Of a DNA stretch of 21,117 nt, positions 15,440-21,117 are shown one piece after another (position 1 is the first letter of the stretch; every line of letters starts with the position of its first letter). The position numbers and the translations under genes were made by a program. Source of the stretch: a virus; the IMG/VR virus record IMGVR_UViG_3300032087_002275, positions 1 to 21,117 of that record; one strand, written 5' to 3'. The notes under the pieces were generated by a model. It did not search any database. It was given only the letters and a program-made list of their open reading frames with translations, and had not been told where the DNA came from.

Positions 15440-17037
15440 TACAGATCTCCTAGCTTCACACGCAAGTTACCTGAAGCGTCAAACACTTTAAGACAGTTGT
15501 TGTTTAGATCGATCACAAAGCGCCCTGTTGTGTTTGCCATGTAACCTGCTGTGATAGAGCCCATGTCTGCTCGAATCGCTGAGAGCGTGTCTGCAGAGAT
15601 CTTAGAGGCATCCAATGACTCAATAGACGCTGAACCAATCGATGCATCTTTAATGTACGCACCATCGATCATAGTGACGCCATTAGATGTACCAAATACA
15701 AGATTACTGCTGTCTGGGTCGTAGACTTCAAAGTTATCCGCTTCAATGGCAAACGTAGACGTCTCACCATCGTTCATTAAACCAATACCAGCAACACGCC
15801 CGTTAACGTCTGTCTTCACAGCGTACTCAGCTTGTAGACCATCTACTGCGGCTGTCAGGGTCGATACAGAAGCTGTATTACCGTTCAATGCCGTTGTGTA
15901 GTTGGTAACGGTTTGAGCCAATGCACTCACTTCACTGGCACGTGTTGCTGACTCAGACGTAATCGCCGCATTCACATCTGTGATTGCCGTATTCAACGTA
16001 GACTGTAGTGAGTTCAGCAAGCTTGCGAGTGAGCTGTCTTCTGAAACACGTAGCTCTGCTTCGTTACTGATGGCTGATGTCAGTGACTGTACCGACGTAT
16101 TCAAGGATGCCGTCAGTGCGGTAATGTCACTTGAGACAGAGGCAATATCCGTTGTACGAGCCAAGGCTTCCGCTTCAATAGCAGCCGCACGTGCCTGTGC
16201 TTCTGTAATCAGATCTGCACTTACCGTGTTGATGTTCTCAGCTGTCACAGACAACGCGTTAGCACGCAATGTCTGCTCCGCTTCGATCGCTGCAATACGA
16301 GAGGCTTCTTCGTTACTTAACGCTGACTCTAGTGCTTCAATCTGGTTTAAGAACGATGTTTCGTTCGTTGCTAGTGCTTGAACCTGTTCAACAATCTGTG
16401 CACGTATAGCAGCGTCTTCCGCTTCCAGTTCTGCTCGCAGAGTATTGATCTGAGTGACCAGGCTTGCCAAGTTACTCAAACCTGATAAGTCGATGTTCAT
16501 CTCTTCAATACTGGCTTGAAGCGATAGTAGCGTCTCATCTGTCGCATCAGAGATCAGCTCTTGGATTGCTGAAATGATTGACGGCGATAGGTTCGCATCT
16601 GTTAGTGCAGTGCCCAGTGCCTGAGCTAAGCGGTGTGGGTTGTTACCGCTGGTAGCAGTGACTGAATCACTCAGTACCCCTACTTCGTTGTTAAAACCAA
16701 CAGGACGAAGCCAGTAGTAATACGTAACCCCTGCATCAACAGAGTCGTTGTACGCAGTGGATTTAGATGTCCCAACTAATATCGCAGTATTTGGGTCATC
16801 AGATTCTGAACGGTAAACCTCAGTGTAGTCGTGATCCAATGCTTCAGACTGGGTCCAAAGAATCTGGATCTGTGACATGCCTTCAATGACAGCAATACTA
16901 TTGATGGTGGCATCAGTAGCATCTGTTTTGGTAAATGGGTTCGATGAGCTTTGTGAATACTTCATACCCATTGTTGGGTCGAAGATCTGAATTACTTCAT
17001 TTTCTTTCTGAACCAACTCAATAGTATTGTCAGCCAT
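15439..17037 (-). CDS. Tail fibre with FN3-like domain, coiled-coil shaft and gpJ-like (DUF1983) domain
   Basis: A 532-aa protein. Residues 42-132 have the pattern of a fibronectin type III domain (IQILWTQSEALDHDYTEVYR...YYYWLRPVG). Residues 135-395 are a long Ala/Ser/Thr/Glu/Leu shaft with repeated heptads, certainly helical and probably trimeric. Residues 410-480 contain 'VNGRVAGIGLMNDGETSTF', 'IEADNFEVYD' and 'IDGAYIKDASIGSASIE', the hallmark of the DUF1983 region of lambda host-specificity protein J. The last 20 residues are a short beta end (FDASGNLRVKLGDL). It would be a central or side fibre extending from the tail. It stops soon after the gpJ-like domain, so receptor binding probably lies in the downstream proteins. 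GAGGT precedes the ATG, 2 nt after the upstream stop. Confidence 0.75.
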   Translation of the reverse strand: MADNTIELVQKENEVIQIFDPTMGMKYSQSSSNPFTKTDATDATINSIAVIEGMSQIQILWTQSEALDHDYTEVYRSESDDPNTAILVGTSKSTAYNDSVDAGVTYYYWLRPVGFNNEVGVLSDSVTATSGNNPHRLAQALGTALTDANLSPSIISAIQELISDATDETLLSLQASIEEMNIDLSGLSNLASLVTQINTLRAELEAEDAAIRAQIVEQVQALATNETSFLNQIEALESALSNEEASRIAAIEAEQTLRANALSVTAENINTVSADLITEAQARAAAIEAEALARTTDIASVSSDITALTASLNTSVQSLTSAISNEAELRVSEDSSLASLLNSLQSTLNTAITDVNAAITSESATRASEVSALAQTVTNYTTALNGNTASVSTLTAAVDGLQAEYAVKTDVNGRVAGIGLMNDGETSTFAIEADNFEVYDPDSSNLVFGTSNGVTMIDGAYIKDASIGSASIESLDASKISADTLSAIRADMGSITAGYMANTTGRFVIDLNNNCLKVFDASGNLRVKLGDL

Positions 17038-17039
17038 TA

Positions 17040-17375
17040 TTAACCTCGAACAATGTTTTGTTGAATTACAGCTTCGCCGTCTACGATATTAGTTTTAATA
17101 CCGTCGCTTTGAATAAGCTGAACCCCATAAATAAATGTCTCTTCCAAAACATTATCTAAAACATCAGCTGTATCAGCTGGAACCAGTGCTATTTTAATTT
17201 CGCCCTCTGGACCACTAATAACAGCGCCGCGTTCTATTAATACAGGCGAGTACATGCTTCGTCTTAAAACAAATTTAGCACTTGCGCCTGATAAATCTAC
17301 GGGAAAGCCATCACCATCTTTATAAACGAGCTTGAGAATGTAATGGTTATCTGCCGTAATAGTTAATCTACTCAT
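17040..17375 (-). CDS. Small beta-sandwich fibre/baseplate adaptor-like protein
   Basis: A 111-aa protein with alternating beta strands: 'ADNHYILKLVYKDGDGFPVDLSGASAKFVLRR' (8-39), 'GEIKIALVPADTADV' and 'TFIYGVQLIQSDG...VDGEAVIQQNIVRG'. This is the pattern of small Ig-like domains found at the N-terminus of BppU-like baseplate and fibre-attachment proteins. It is the first gene of the tail-fibre operon, 2 bp before the 532-aa fibre gene, which supports a role in attaching the fibre. AAAGG lies about 11 nt before the ATG. It shares an AT-rich divergent promoter gap with phoH. Confidence 0.6.
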   Translation of the reverse strand: MSRLTITADNHYILKLVYKDGDGFPVDLSGASAKFVLRRSMYSPVLIERGAVISGPEGEIKIALVPADTADVLDNVLEETFIYGVQLIQSDGIKTNIVDGEAVIQQNIVRG

Positions 17376-17468
17376 GAGAGAAATACCTTTAAATAACAGA
17401 ATATGGGTCAGTATATAAATGCAATCTAACTATTTCTATTTTATTATTTATTTAAGGATCTTTTCCGT
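17376..17468. promoter_or_regulatory. Divergent promoter region between fibre operon and phoH operon
   Basis: A 93-bp, very AT-rich gap between outward-facing start codons, so both transcription units should start here or in the gene ends. The plus strand has AAGGA (17454-17458) before phoH. TATACT on the minus strand and TATATA on the plus strand are in the middle, but neither has a convincing -35 box, so no precise promoter is claimed. Confidence 0.45.
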
Positions 17469-18185
17469 ATGGGTAAAACCTCAAGAAAAGCACCAACTCG
17501 CCATGAAAAGGCAGAGAGTGCTTGGCAACCAGCTGCTCCACTTGAACCATTAAATCAAATACAGTCTGAATATATTCAATGTATTAAATCTTCACCCATA
17601 ACATTTGCGACAGGATATCCTGGTACTTCTAAAACATATATTCCCACCCGAATAGCCTCTCTCTGGCTAAAACAAAATGCGATCTCAAACATTATATTAA
17701 TGCGCCCAGCTGTCTCAGCTTCTAAATCCGTTGGTTTTGCTAAGGGATCTCATGAAGAGAAGATGCGTCATTGGCTCCGTCCAGTGTTAGGTGCACTACA
17801 ACAAGAGTTCTCGCATGGTCAGTTGAGCTACATGCTTAAAGAAGAGATTCAAATGCTGGACTTTGTACCGCTGGAAAACGTCAAAGGTAACAGCTGGGAT
17901 AACGCATTCATCATCGTGGACGAGGCAGAAGACTGCACGATGGCTGAACTCAAATCGATTGTTACCCGCGTGGGTAAAAACTCGACGCTCGTACTGTGTG
18001 GCGATGTTGCACAGTGTGATCTTCAAAACGGATCTGGCTTACGTCAGTTCCTCAACATACGTGAAAACTCGCCTCGCTTAATGCGAACGATTCAACACGT
18101 TGATTTCAATGACTTCGAAGACATCGTCCGCAGTGACGTGTGTAAGGAGTTGGTCAAAGGCTTTGCAGAAGTAGGACTTATATAA
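17469..18185 (+). CDS. phoH: PhoH-like P-loop ATPase
   Basis: A 238-aa protein with a complete PhoH core. Walker A is GYPGTSKT at residues 49-56 (usual form GPAGTGKT), Walker B is IIVDEAED at 148-155 (usual DEAQN), and sensor I is LCGDVAQCDL at about 176-185. 'LMRPAV' (77-82) and 'GSHEEKM' also match the family. Bacterial PhoH is associated with phosphate starvation; phage PhoH proteins are common in marine phages and may act on RNA, but their role is not settled. The N-terminal 20 residues are basic and look disordered. It starts the plus-strand operon, with AAGGA about 10 nt before the ATG, and its stop is followed at once by the glutaredoxin ATG. The GTSKT and DEAED variants keep the catalytic Lys and Asp/Glu. 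Confidence 0.9.
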   Translation: MGKTSRKAPTRHEKAESAWQPAAPLEPLNQIQSEYIQCIKSSPITFATGYPGTSKTYIPTRIASLWLKQNAISNIILMRPAVSASKSVGFAKGSHEEKMRHWLRPVLGALQQEFSHGQLSYMLKEEIQMLDFVPLENVKGNSWDNAFIIVDEAEDCTMAELKSIVTRVGKNSTLVLCGDVAQCDLQNGSGLRQFLNIRENSPRLMRTIQHVDFNDFEDIVRSDVCKELVKGFAEVGLI

Positions 18186-18416
18186 ATGCACGTAACTATT
18201 TACGGATCAAAAACATGCACTTGGTGCGAACAAGCTAAACAATTGTGTAACCGTTCATTTGTCTCATACGACTATATCGATCTGACAGCAGAAGGTAACG
18301 AACAGTTGTTGCACGAATTCAAAGGTAAAGGTTACACCACCGTACCTCAAATCTTTGAAGGTGAACGTCACATAGGAGGCTTTCAGGAACTTCACAAAGA
18401 ATTGGGAGGTGTCTAG
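18186..18416 (+). CDS. Glutaredoxin
   Basis: A 76-aa protein with the glutaredoxin fold in order: beta strand, active site C11-T-W-C14, TVPQIF with the cis-proline P54, and G64-G65 (HIGGFQEL) for glutathione binding. The dithiol CxxC form suits electron transfer to a ribonucleotide reductase, which many marine podoviruses encode; none is visible in this window. The ATG follows the phoH stop with no gap, and GTAGGA lies upstream. The stop shares one base with the next GTG start. Confidence 0.92.
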   Translation: MHVTIYGSKTCTWCEQAKQLCNRSFVSYDYIDLTAEGNEQLLHEFKGKGYTTVPQIFEGERHIGGFQELHKELGGV

Positions 18417-18886
18417 TGAGTAACTTTACTGACGTATCTGAGCTAAACCATCTCATAGGTAATACTCAAGGTAATCCAAGCAATCCTGACTGGGACGCAC
18501 TCGCGTCTCAGCTAGAGCTTATTAAAGAAGAGTTTCAGGAGTTAATCCATGCCATTGAACAACATGATTTCACTGAAGTACGTGACGCAGTTGCAGACAT
18601 CCTCGTTACTACTTATGGGTTGGCATACCGTGCTGGTGTTAACGCCGATGCAGATATGGATGAAGTCCATGCATCGAATATGAGCAAGTTTTGTAGCACT
18701 CGTGAGGAAGCCATCCACACAGCGCACAAATACGAGAAGCTAGGCGTTATGTGTAGCTATCGTCAACCTGTACCAGGTATCACAGCGGTTGTCTCAGCCA
18801 GTGATCAAACAGGTAAGGACGGTAAGTTCTACCCAGAGGGCAAGCTTCTTAAATCCATAAACTTTAAGGAGCCAAAACTCTTATGA
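18416..18886 (+). CDS. MazG-like NTP pyrophosphohydrolase
   Basis: A 156-aa all-alpha NTP-PPase. The metal-binding motifs are EEFQE at residues 38-42 and DAVAD at 57-61, followed by the helix ILVTTYGLAYRAG. The C-terminal half (DADMDEVHASNMSKFCS and DGKFYPEGKLLKS) is the MazG-like/PRA-PH type seen in phage proteins. The enzyme would hydrolyse nucleoside triphosphates, perhaps non-canonical ones, or act on (p)ppGpp as suggested for phage MazG; substrate cannot be read from sequence. The start is GTG, with GGGAGG six bases upstream, overlapping the glutaredoxin stop by one base. The end overlaps the next ATG (ATGA). Confidence 0.85.
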   Translation: MSNFTDVSELNHLIGNTQGNPSNPDWDALASQLELIKEEFQELIHAIEQHDFTEVRDAVADILVTTYGLAYRAGVNADADMDEVHASNMSKFCSTREEAIHTAHKYEKLGVMCSYRQPVPGITAVVSASDQTGKDGKFYPEGKLLKSINFKEPKLL

Positions 18887-19239
18887 GCCTTAACGACTAC
18901 TTCGATCGTTCCGAGTTCGCATGTGAATGTGGATGTGGTTACGACACAGTAGACGCAGAGTTGTTGGAGGTGCTTACGATTGTTCGTGAGCACTTTGCAC
19001 ATCCTGTGTCGATCAACTCAGGGTGTCGCTGCCCTTCTCACAATGCTGCTATTAAAGGATCGCCTCGATCTCAGCATCAGTACGGTAGAGCGGCTGACAT
19101 TGTTGTAAAAGGTGTATCACCTGGTGTGGTGCATGATTACATTAACGCTAAGTTCCCTAACCAGTATGGCTTGGGACGTTACGAAACCTTTACCCATGTG
19201 GATACACGTGGATGGAAAGCTCGTTGGGAGGGAAAGTGA
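18883..19239 (+). CDS. M15-family peptidase, probable endolysin
   Basis: A 118-aa protein of the small M15A peptidase type. Zinc ligands appear as H65 and D72 in SQHQYGRAADI and H105 in FTHVDTRG. The N-terminus (FACECGCG..TVD..LLEVL) and 'INSGCRCPSHNAA' are standard for this family. Such enzymes cut peptide cross-links or stems of peptidoglycan (D-Ala-D-Ala or L-Ala-D-Glu bonds). No signal peptide or cell-wall-binding domain is present, so it needs the holin encoded next to reach the periplasm. The ATG overlaps the mazG-like stop (ATGA); the stop overlaps the holin start by one base. Confidence 0.9.
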   Translation: MSLNDYFDRSEFACECGCGYDTVDAELLEVLTIVREHFAHPVSINSGCRCPSHNAAIKGSPRSQHQYGRAADIVVKGVSPGVVHDYINAKFPNQYGLGRYETFTHVDTRGWKARWEGK

Positions 19240-19733
19240 TGGACTGGTCTTCAATCAAATCAGCGGTTGCCAGCGCAGCTCCCCTTGTCGGTACGCTGCT
19301 TGGCGGCCCTGCTGGCGCTTCAGTAGGTGCTCTTGTCTCTAATGCACTGGGTGTTGATGAAACCCCTGATGCCGTACTAGCCGCTCTAGGCGACCCTGAG
19401 AAGCTCGCAGAGCTTCGTAAGTGGGAGCTAGAGCATAAGGTACAGTTAGAGAACTTAAAGCTACAGACGCTACAAGCAGAGCTAGGTGATAAAGCCAATG
19501 CTCGATCCACTCACAAAGACAGCCCCATGCCCGCAGTGATTACTGTTGCTATGACGGCTATCTTAGGTGGATTGCTCTACACACTCTTTAGTTTTGAGAT
19601 TCCTCAATCCAATAAAGAGGTGGCATACATGTTATTTGGACAAGCCTCTGCACTTTGGGCTGCATCAATTTCATATTGGGTCGGTACAACTCGCTCATCT
19701 AGCGATAAAACACGACTAATTCGCTCAAATTGA
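19239..19733 (+). CDS. Holin of the three-TM (GTA-holin) type
   Basis: 164 aa from the ATG at 19239, chosen because GGGAGGG lies six bases upstream and the ATG overlaps the endolysin stop; an in-frame ATG 27 bases earlier is inside the endolysin gene. Residues 14-36 (APLVGTLLGGPAGASVGALVSNAL) are a Gly/Ala-rich hydrophobic helix, 55-85 a charged helix, and 97-118 and 126-148 are two clear membrane segments, with a basic tail. This order matches the 3TM holin family first described in gene-transfer agents. It would form lesions in the inner membrane that release the M15 endolysin. Confidence 0.82.
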   Translation: MDWSSIKSAVASAAPLVGTLLGGPAGASVGALVSNALGVDETPDAVLAALGDPEKLAELRKWELEHKVQLENLKLQTLQAELGDKANARSTHKDSPMPAVITVAMTAILGGLLYTLFSFEIPQSNKEVAYMLFGQASALWAASISYWVGTTRSSSDKTRLIRSN

Positions 19734-19827
19734 ACCAAATTGTGCTGAGAACGTTTCAAGTACATTAATAATTTTGTGGTCTATATTGGTATTACGTCTC
19801 CAGAGAGAGACACATTAAAACCAAACT
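19734..19827 (+). promoter_or_regulatory. Gap with small hairpin upstream of the 74-aa gene
   Basis: A 94-bp AT-rich gap, unlike the overlapping joints before it, so the next gene may have its own promoter. TATATT at about 19782-19787 could be a -10 box, without a good -35. A 5-bp stem GTCTC/GAGAC (19796-19800 and 19807-19811) lies just before the start region. Confidence 0.3.
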
Positions 19828-20052
19828 ATGAGAGTGAACCACATTATGTCAGCCAAAGTTGTCGATATCCGCCGCTACAGTTTAGTCACTATCGAAGGTG
19901 AAACACAGCTTGCCGTTTATACCCAAGGGCGTTGGACCATAGACGCTACTTGCGAGTCTATCAATGATCTATTGCAGCATGGACTGCTCAGTGAAGATTC
20001 CATTCAAGGATGGATTGAGAAGAGAGTATTGCGTAGAACCAATTACGTTTAA
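19828..20052 (+). CDS. Small protein of unknown function
   Basis: 74 aa from the first ATG, or 68 aa from the ATG at 19846; neither has a strong Shine-Dalgarno, and GAGAG before the second is the better of two weak sites. The protein is soluble, with a beta-like N-terminal half (AKVVDIRRYSLVTIEGETQLAVYTQGRWTI) and a helical end (INDLLQHGLLSEDSIQGWIEKR). No family recognised. It is the last plus-strand gene; its stop codon overlaps the stop codon of the oppositely oriented 120-aa gene. Confidence 0.55.
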   Translation: MRVNHIMSAKVVDIRRYSLVTIEGETQLAVYTQGRWTIDATCESINDLLQHGLLSEDSIQGWIEKRVLRRTNYV

Positions 20053-20411
20053 GAATCGGTGTGGCGTCGTCTACCGTAGTAATCGTTTTCGCACGCCTCA
20101 CTTTGCCACTTCAGGTACACATCGAGGGTTTTAGCGTAAGCCAATAAACAGAACCCTGTGAAGTAATCATAAAATAACCACAGAACGTCTGTGGTGTCGC
20201 CTACATCATTTCCGTGGTCTTCAACGATCCATTCAATCTGCAGCAGTATGTAGCTTGCTGCTTGAAGAACCATGACACTGCTCGTAATCCCAATCCACTT
20301 AACCAGTACTGGTACATTGTGTGCCTTGTGCGCGTACATCAGATTTGAACATGCGCTGAAGATTACTGATGCAAACAGAAACAGAATAAGCCATTGGAAT
20401 ACGTCTAGCAT
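20049..20411 (-). CDS. Small integral membrane protein, about three TM segments
   Basis: 120 aa from the ATG at 20411, which overlaps the stop of the 93-aa gene (TAATG); the frame is open 24 codons further upstream but that part lies inside the 93-aa gene. Hydrophobic segments are at about residues 4-26, 34-60 and 77-99, with a hydrophilic, acidic loop at 63-75 (EDHGNDVGDTTD) and a polar, Arg-rich tail. No family recognised. Coupling to a XhlA-like gene and closeness to the lysis cassette suggest a holin, antiholin or lysis-timing role, but that is inference. Confidence 0.55.
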   Translation of the reverse strand: MLDVFQWLILFLFASVIFSACSNLMYAHKAHNVPVLVKWIGITSSVMVLQAASYILLQIEWIVEDHGNDVGDTTDVLWLFYDYFTGFCLLAYAKTLDVYLKWQSEACENDYYGRRRHTDS

Positions 20412-20692
20412 TAGGCGATCCTCGAAAACAAGTACGTCATCGACATTACGATTGCACTGCCACCCGCTGTAATTGCTAACCATTTAACTGCATTAACGAT
20501 CAGTGAGTTGTTAATACTAGTCTGTTCAAGCTTACGTACACGCGGCTCAATATCAACTAATTGCTGTAAAGTGTTATTCATGGTTTCAGTGTTAATAAGC
20601 AGCTTAGTGAGTGTACTGCTCATCTCAGAATCCGCATCTTCAAGACGCGTCAAACGACGATTAATGTCGTGGTGTTCGTACTGTTCTGACAT
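20411..20692 (-). CDS. XhlA-like small membrane protein
   Basis: 93 aa: an N-terminal charged coiled coil (residues 8-58, heptads with 'INRRLTRLEDADSEMSSTL' and 'VRKLEQTS') and one membrane segment at about 66-89 (VKWLAITAGGSAIVMSMTYLF). This is the layout of haemolysin XhlA-like phage proteins, which in Bacillus PBSX work with a holin in lysis. It is translationally coupled to the 120-aa membrane protein. The ribosome site is weak (GGA before the ATG). Other possibilities are a spanin-like or membrane-tethered accessory protein. Confidence 0.6.
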   Translation of the reverse strand: MSEQYEHHDINRRLTRLEDADSEMSSTLTKLLINTETMNNTLQQLVDIEPRVRKLEQTSINNSLIVNAVKWLAITAGGSAIVMSMTYLFSRIA

Positions 20693-20732
20693 GCGGATAA
20701 TCCAAGTTAAAAGCCATAGTTAATAACCTAGA

Positions 20733-20775
20733 ATTATATTGAGCCGATTATCAAATATCTTCGGCTCAACTTTTT
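20733..20775. promoter_or_regulatory. 9-bp inverted repeat with T-run: plus-strand terminator or minus-strand operator
   Basis: Arms TTGAGCCGA (20739-20747) and TCGGCTCAA (20761-20769) with a 13-nt loop. On the plus strand they are followed by CTTTTT, a terminator shape. On the minus strand a perfect TATAAT (20738-20733) directly follows the dyad, placing it over the -35 region of a possible promoter for the 93-aa gene. Both readings fit the sequence and they are not exclusive. Confidence 0.6.
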
Positions 20776-20784
20776 AAATCATCA

Positions 20785-20814
20785 GATAATAAAAAACCCC
20801 TCCGAGGAGGGGTT
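20785..20814 (-). terminator. Intrinsic terminator of the upstream minus-strand gene
   Basis: Stem AACCCCTC/GAGGGGTT (20795-20802 and 20807-20814), a GC-rich 8-9 bp stem with a 2-4 nt loop. On the minus strand it is followed by TTTTATTATC. It starts 11 bp after the stop of the gene that enters from the right edge. Confidence 0.88.
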
Positions 20815-20824
20815 GGTTAGTATT

Positions 20825-21117
20825 TTACGCTTCGATTAGGTCGTTGCTTAGCTGCACCCAGTTGAGCTGATTTTCATCCCACTTAAAATACTTTGACTCT
20901 GTAGTAGGGTCAGGTATTGGGGGCTCCCATTGCTTTATAGCGTCATTCCACACCCACGACTCGAACACACCACCATCGCCCTCAATTTTGGGGTAACACG
21001 GTGTATTAATTGAGAACTGCTTTTCATAGAATCGTCCCGCATCTTCTACCCAAATGTGAATCGAGTACGCTTCATTTGGTACAGTTTCAAACGTTCTTAG
21101 TTCGACTACAGACGTGT
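20825..21117 (-). CDS. C-terminal end of an unknown protein, partial
   Basis: The last 97 codons of a gene whose start lies beyond the right edge; the stop TAA is at 20827-20825. The visible part is Trp-, Glu- and Pro-rich, with two similar segments: 'WVWNDAIKQWEPPIPDP' and 'KYFKWDENQLNWVQLSND'. This W-x-W/D...W type of repeat is frequent in phage virion proteins and at the ends of fibre-related proteins, but I cannot assign it. It is followed by a strong terminator, so it ends a separate transcription unit. Confidence 0.7.
   Translation of the reverse strand, partial: TSVVELRTFETVPNEAYSIHIWVEDAGRFYEKQFSINTPCYPKIEGDGGVFESWVWNDAIKQWEPPIPDPTTESKYFKWDENQLNWVQLSNDLIEA

Noticed and set aside
15980-16381. 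A 133-codon plus-strand ORF rich in Ser and Ala inside the fibre gene
   Set aside because: Its composition is only the mirror of the Ala/Ser/Glu heptads of the fibre shaft on the other strand.
19212-19238. An earlier in-frame ATG for the holin
   Set aside because: The ATG at 19239 has GGGAGGG at ideal distance and the one-base stop/start overlap typical of this operon.
19190-19510. A 106-codon minus-strand Ser/Ala/Pro-rich ORF over the holin gene
   Set aside because: It is the complement of the Ala/Gly/Leu-rich holin frame and lacks its own ribosome site.
17040-20052. Lysogeny or integration genes near the divergent promoter
   Set aside because: No integrase, repressor or att-like direct repeat was seen in the window; all neighbours are metabolic, lysis or virion genes.

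Overview
The window is a late-gene region of a tailed, podovirus-type double-stranded DNA bacteriophage. Genes are densely packed: many starts overlap the previous stop, there are no tRNA genes and no bacterial housekeeping genes. The recognisable head genes (portal, acidic scaffold, N4-gp56-type major capsid protein) occur together with phoH, glutaredoxin and a MazG-like pyrophosphohydrolase. From memory that combination is typical of marine podoviruses such as VpV262 and roseophage SIO1 (Zobellviridae) and of some N4-like phages. Codon choice in the capsid gene (Leu mostly CTT/CTA, almost no CTG; Asn, Ile, Phe and Tyr mostly C-ending) fits a marine gammaproteobacterial host such as Vibrio or Alteromonadales, but this is inference.

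Layout. Minus strand, read right to left from 17375: a tail-fibre operon (111-aa adaptor-like protein, 532-aa fibre with an FN3-like domain and a lambda gpJ-like C-terminal domain, then 94-, 319- and 396-aa fibre/tip proteins), ending in a terminator at 12981-13006. Next comes a 186-bp regulatory gap with a perfect 12-bp inverted repeat. The head/ejection operon follows: portal, 114-aa protein, scaffold, major capsid protein, HeH/LEM protein, coiled-coil 332-aa protein, a 771-aa protein with a membrane-like block, then three probable ejection proteins (168 aa, 445 aa, and a giant ORF that leaves the window at base 1). The order portal to giant ORF matches, gene for gene, N4 genes 59 to 50 as I remember them. 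Gene 50 of N4 is the virion RNA polymerase.

Plus strand, from 17469: phoH, glutaredoxin, mazG-like, M15 peptidase (endolysin) and a three-TM holin form one tightly coupled operon, followed after 94 bp by a 74-aa unknown gene. This run collides with a minus-strand pair of small membrane proteins (93 aa XhlA-like, 120 aa with about three TM segments); the stop codons of the 74-aa and 120-aa genes overlap. Beyond the pair lie two back-to-back terminator-like hairpins, one for each strand, and the end of another minus-strand gene that leaves the window at 21117.

Working together: the minus-strand genes build the head, tail tip and ejected proteins; the plus-strand genes combine nucleotide or redox metabolism with lysis. 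Hairpins with T-runs separate several minus-strand head genes without clear new promoters after them, so they probably set relative expression or mRNA ends. Terminase, replication genes and any RNA polymerase domain are not visible in the window. No CRISPR array, insertion sequence or integrase was seen. No gene-free stretch exceeds 300 bases.
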